Of a stretch of DNA of 6,531 nt, positions 6,443 to 6,531 are shown piece by piece (within the stretch, counting starts at the first letter, position 1; every line of letters begins with the position of its first letter). The notes below the pieces were generated by a model that was not told where the DNA came from, did not search any database, and was given only the letters and a program-made list of their open reading frames with translations. The translations under genes were made by a program, and so were the position numbers. This stretch comes from UBA2108 sp963925495. Lineage in GTDB: Bacteria; Bacteroidota; Bacteroidia; Flavobacteriales_G; Salibacteraceae. The stretch covers positions 1-6,531 of the forward strand of contig CAWUST010000051.1 of the NCBI GenBank assembly GCA_963925495.1, given 5' to 3'.

Positions 6443-6531
6443 TCGGCAACGACTTACTCTCCCGGGATTAACCAGTACCATCAGCGCGGGTGGGCTTAAC
6501 TACTCTGTTCGGAATGGGAAGAGGTGATCCC
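6443..6531 (-). rRNA. rrf: 5S ribosomal RNA, 3' part (5' end outside the window)
   Basis: The minus strand carries the hallmark segments of bacterial 5S rRNA in order: CACCTCTTCCCATTCCGAACAGAG (the helix III / loop B region), GTTAAGCCC, GATGGTACTG, and GGGAGAGTAAGTCG near the 3' end. The combination is typical of Bacteroidetes 5S. About 89 bases are present. With a usual length near 110 bases, roughly 20 at the 5' end fall beyond the window, including the strand that would pair with CCCACCCGC and with the 3' terminus. The 3' end is placed at about 6443, after GTTGCCGAT, and is uncertain by a few bases. The gene is the last of an rRNA operon whose 23S and 16S genes should lie to the right. It is followed by a strong terminator and converges on the plus-strand genes. 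Confidence 0.93.

Noticed and set aside
1..6531. CRISPR array, insertion sequence, prophage or defence island
   Set aside because: No regularly spaced repeats, transposase, integrase, phage or known defence motifs are visible; the genes are typical chromosomal families.

Overview
The window looks like chromosomal DNA of a Bacteroidetes species, most likely a low-GC member of the Flavobacteriia. The grounds are AT-rich DNA throughout, almost no Shine-Dalgarno sequences, promoter-like boxes of the Bacteroidetes form TAnnTTTG, lipoprotein signals on two gene products, and a 5S rRNA of Bacteroidetes type.

Layout: (1) 8-1351, minus strand: a complete PIN-PhoH ATPase gene. (2) A 96-bp divergent spacer, then 1448-2793, plus strand: a minimal two-TM sensor histidine kinase whose stop overlaps (ATGA) the start of a LEA type 2 lipoprotein gene. 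(3) 2794-3058: intergenic DNA with a GC-richer islet containing an imperfect palindrome that looks like a decayed repeat, then a probable promoter. (4) 3059-6097, plus strand: a DUF255 thioredoxin / six-hairpin barrel protein made as a lipoprotein, followed after 12 bp by a secreted protein with degenerate YD-type repeats. (5) 6098-6400: about 300 bp with no convincing gene. (6) A 15-bp-stem terminator and the 3' part of a 5S rRNA gene on the minus strand, so the end of an rRNA operon converges on the plus-strand genes.

Two short plus-strand operons can be proposed. The kinase/LEA2 pair joins a membrane sensor to a periplasm-facing lipoprotein, with no response regulator in the window. The DUF255/YD-repeat pair sends two proteins to the cell envelope. 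PhoH is divergent and probably acts separately on RNA. Most genes are recognisable housekeeping or accessory families. I did not find convincing evidence for a wholly new system. The most unusual points are the kinase-lipoprotein coupling, the envelope targeting of the DUF255 protein with its YD-repeat neighbour, and the palindromic islet.
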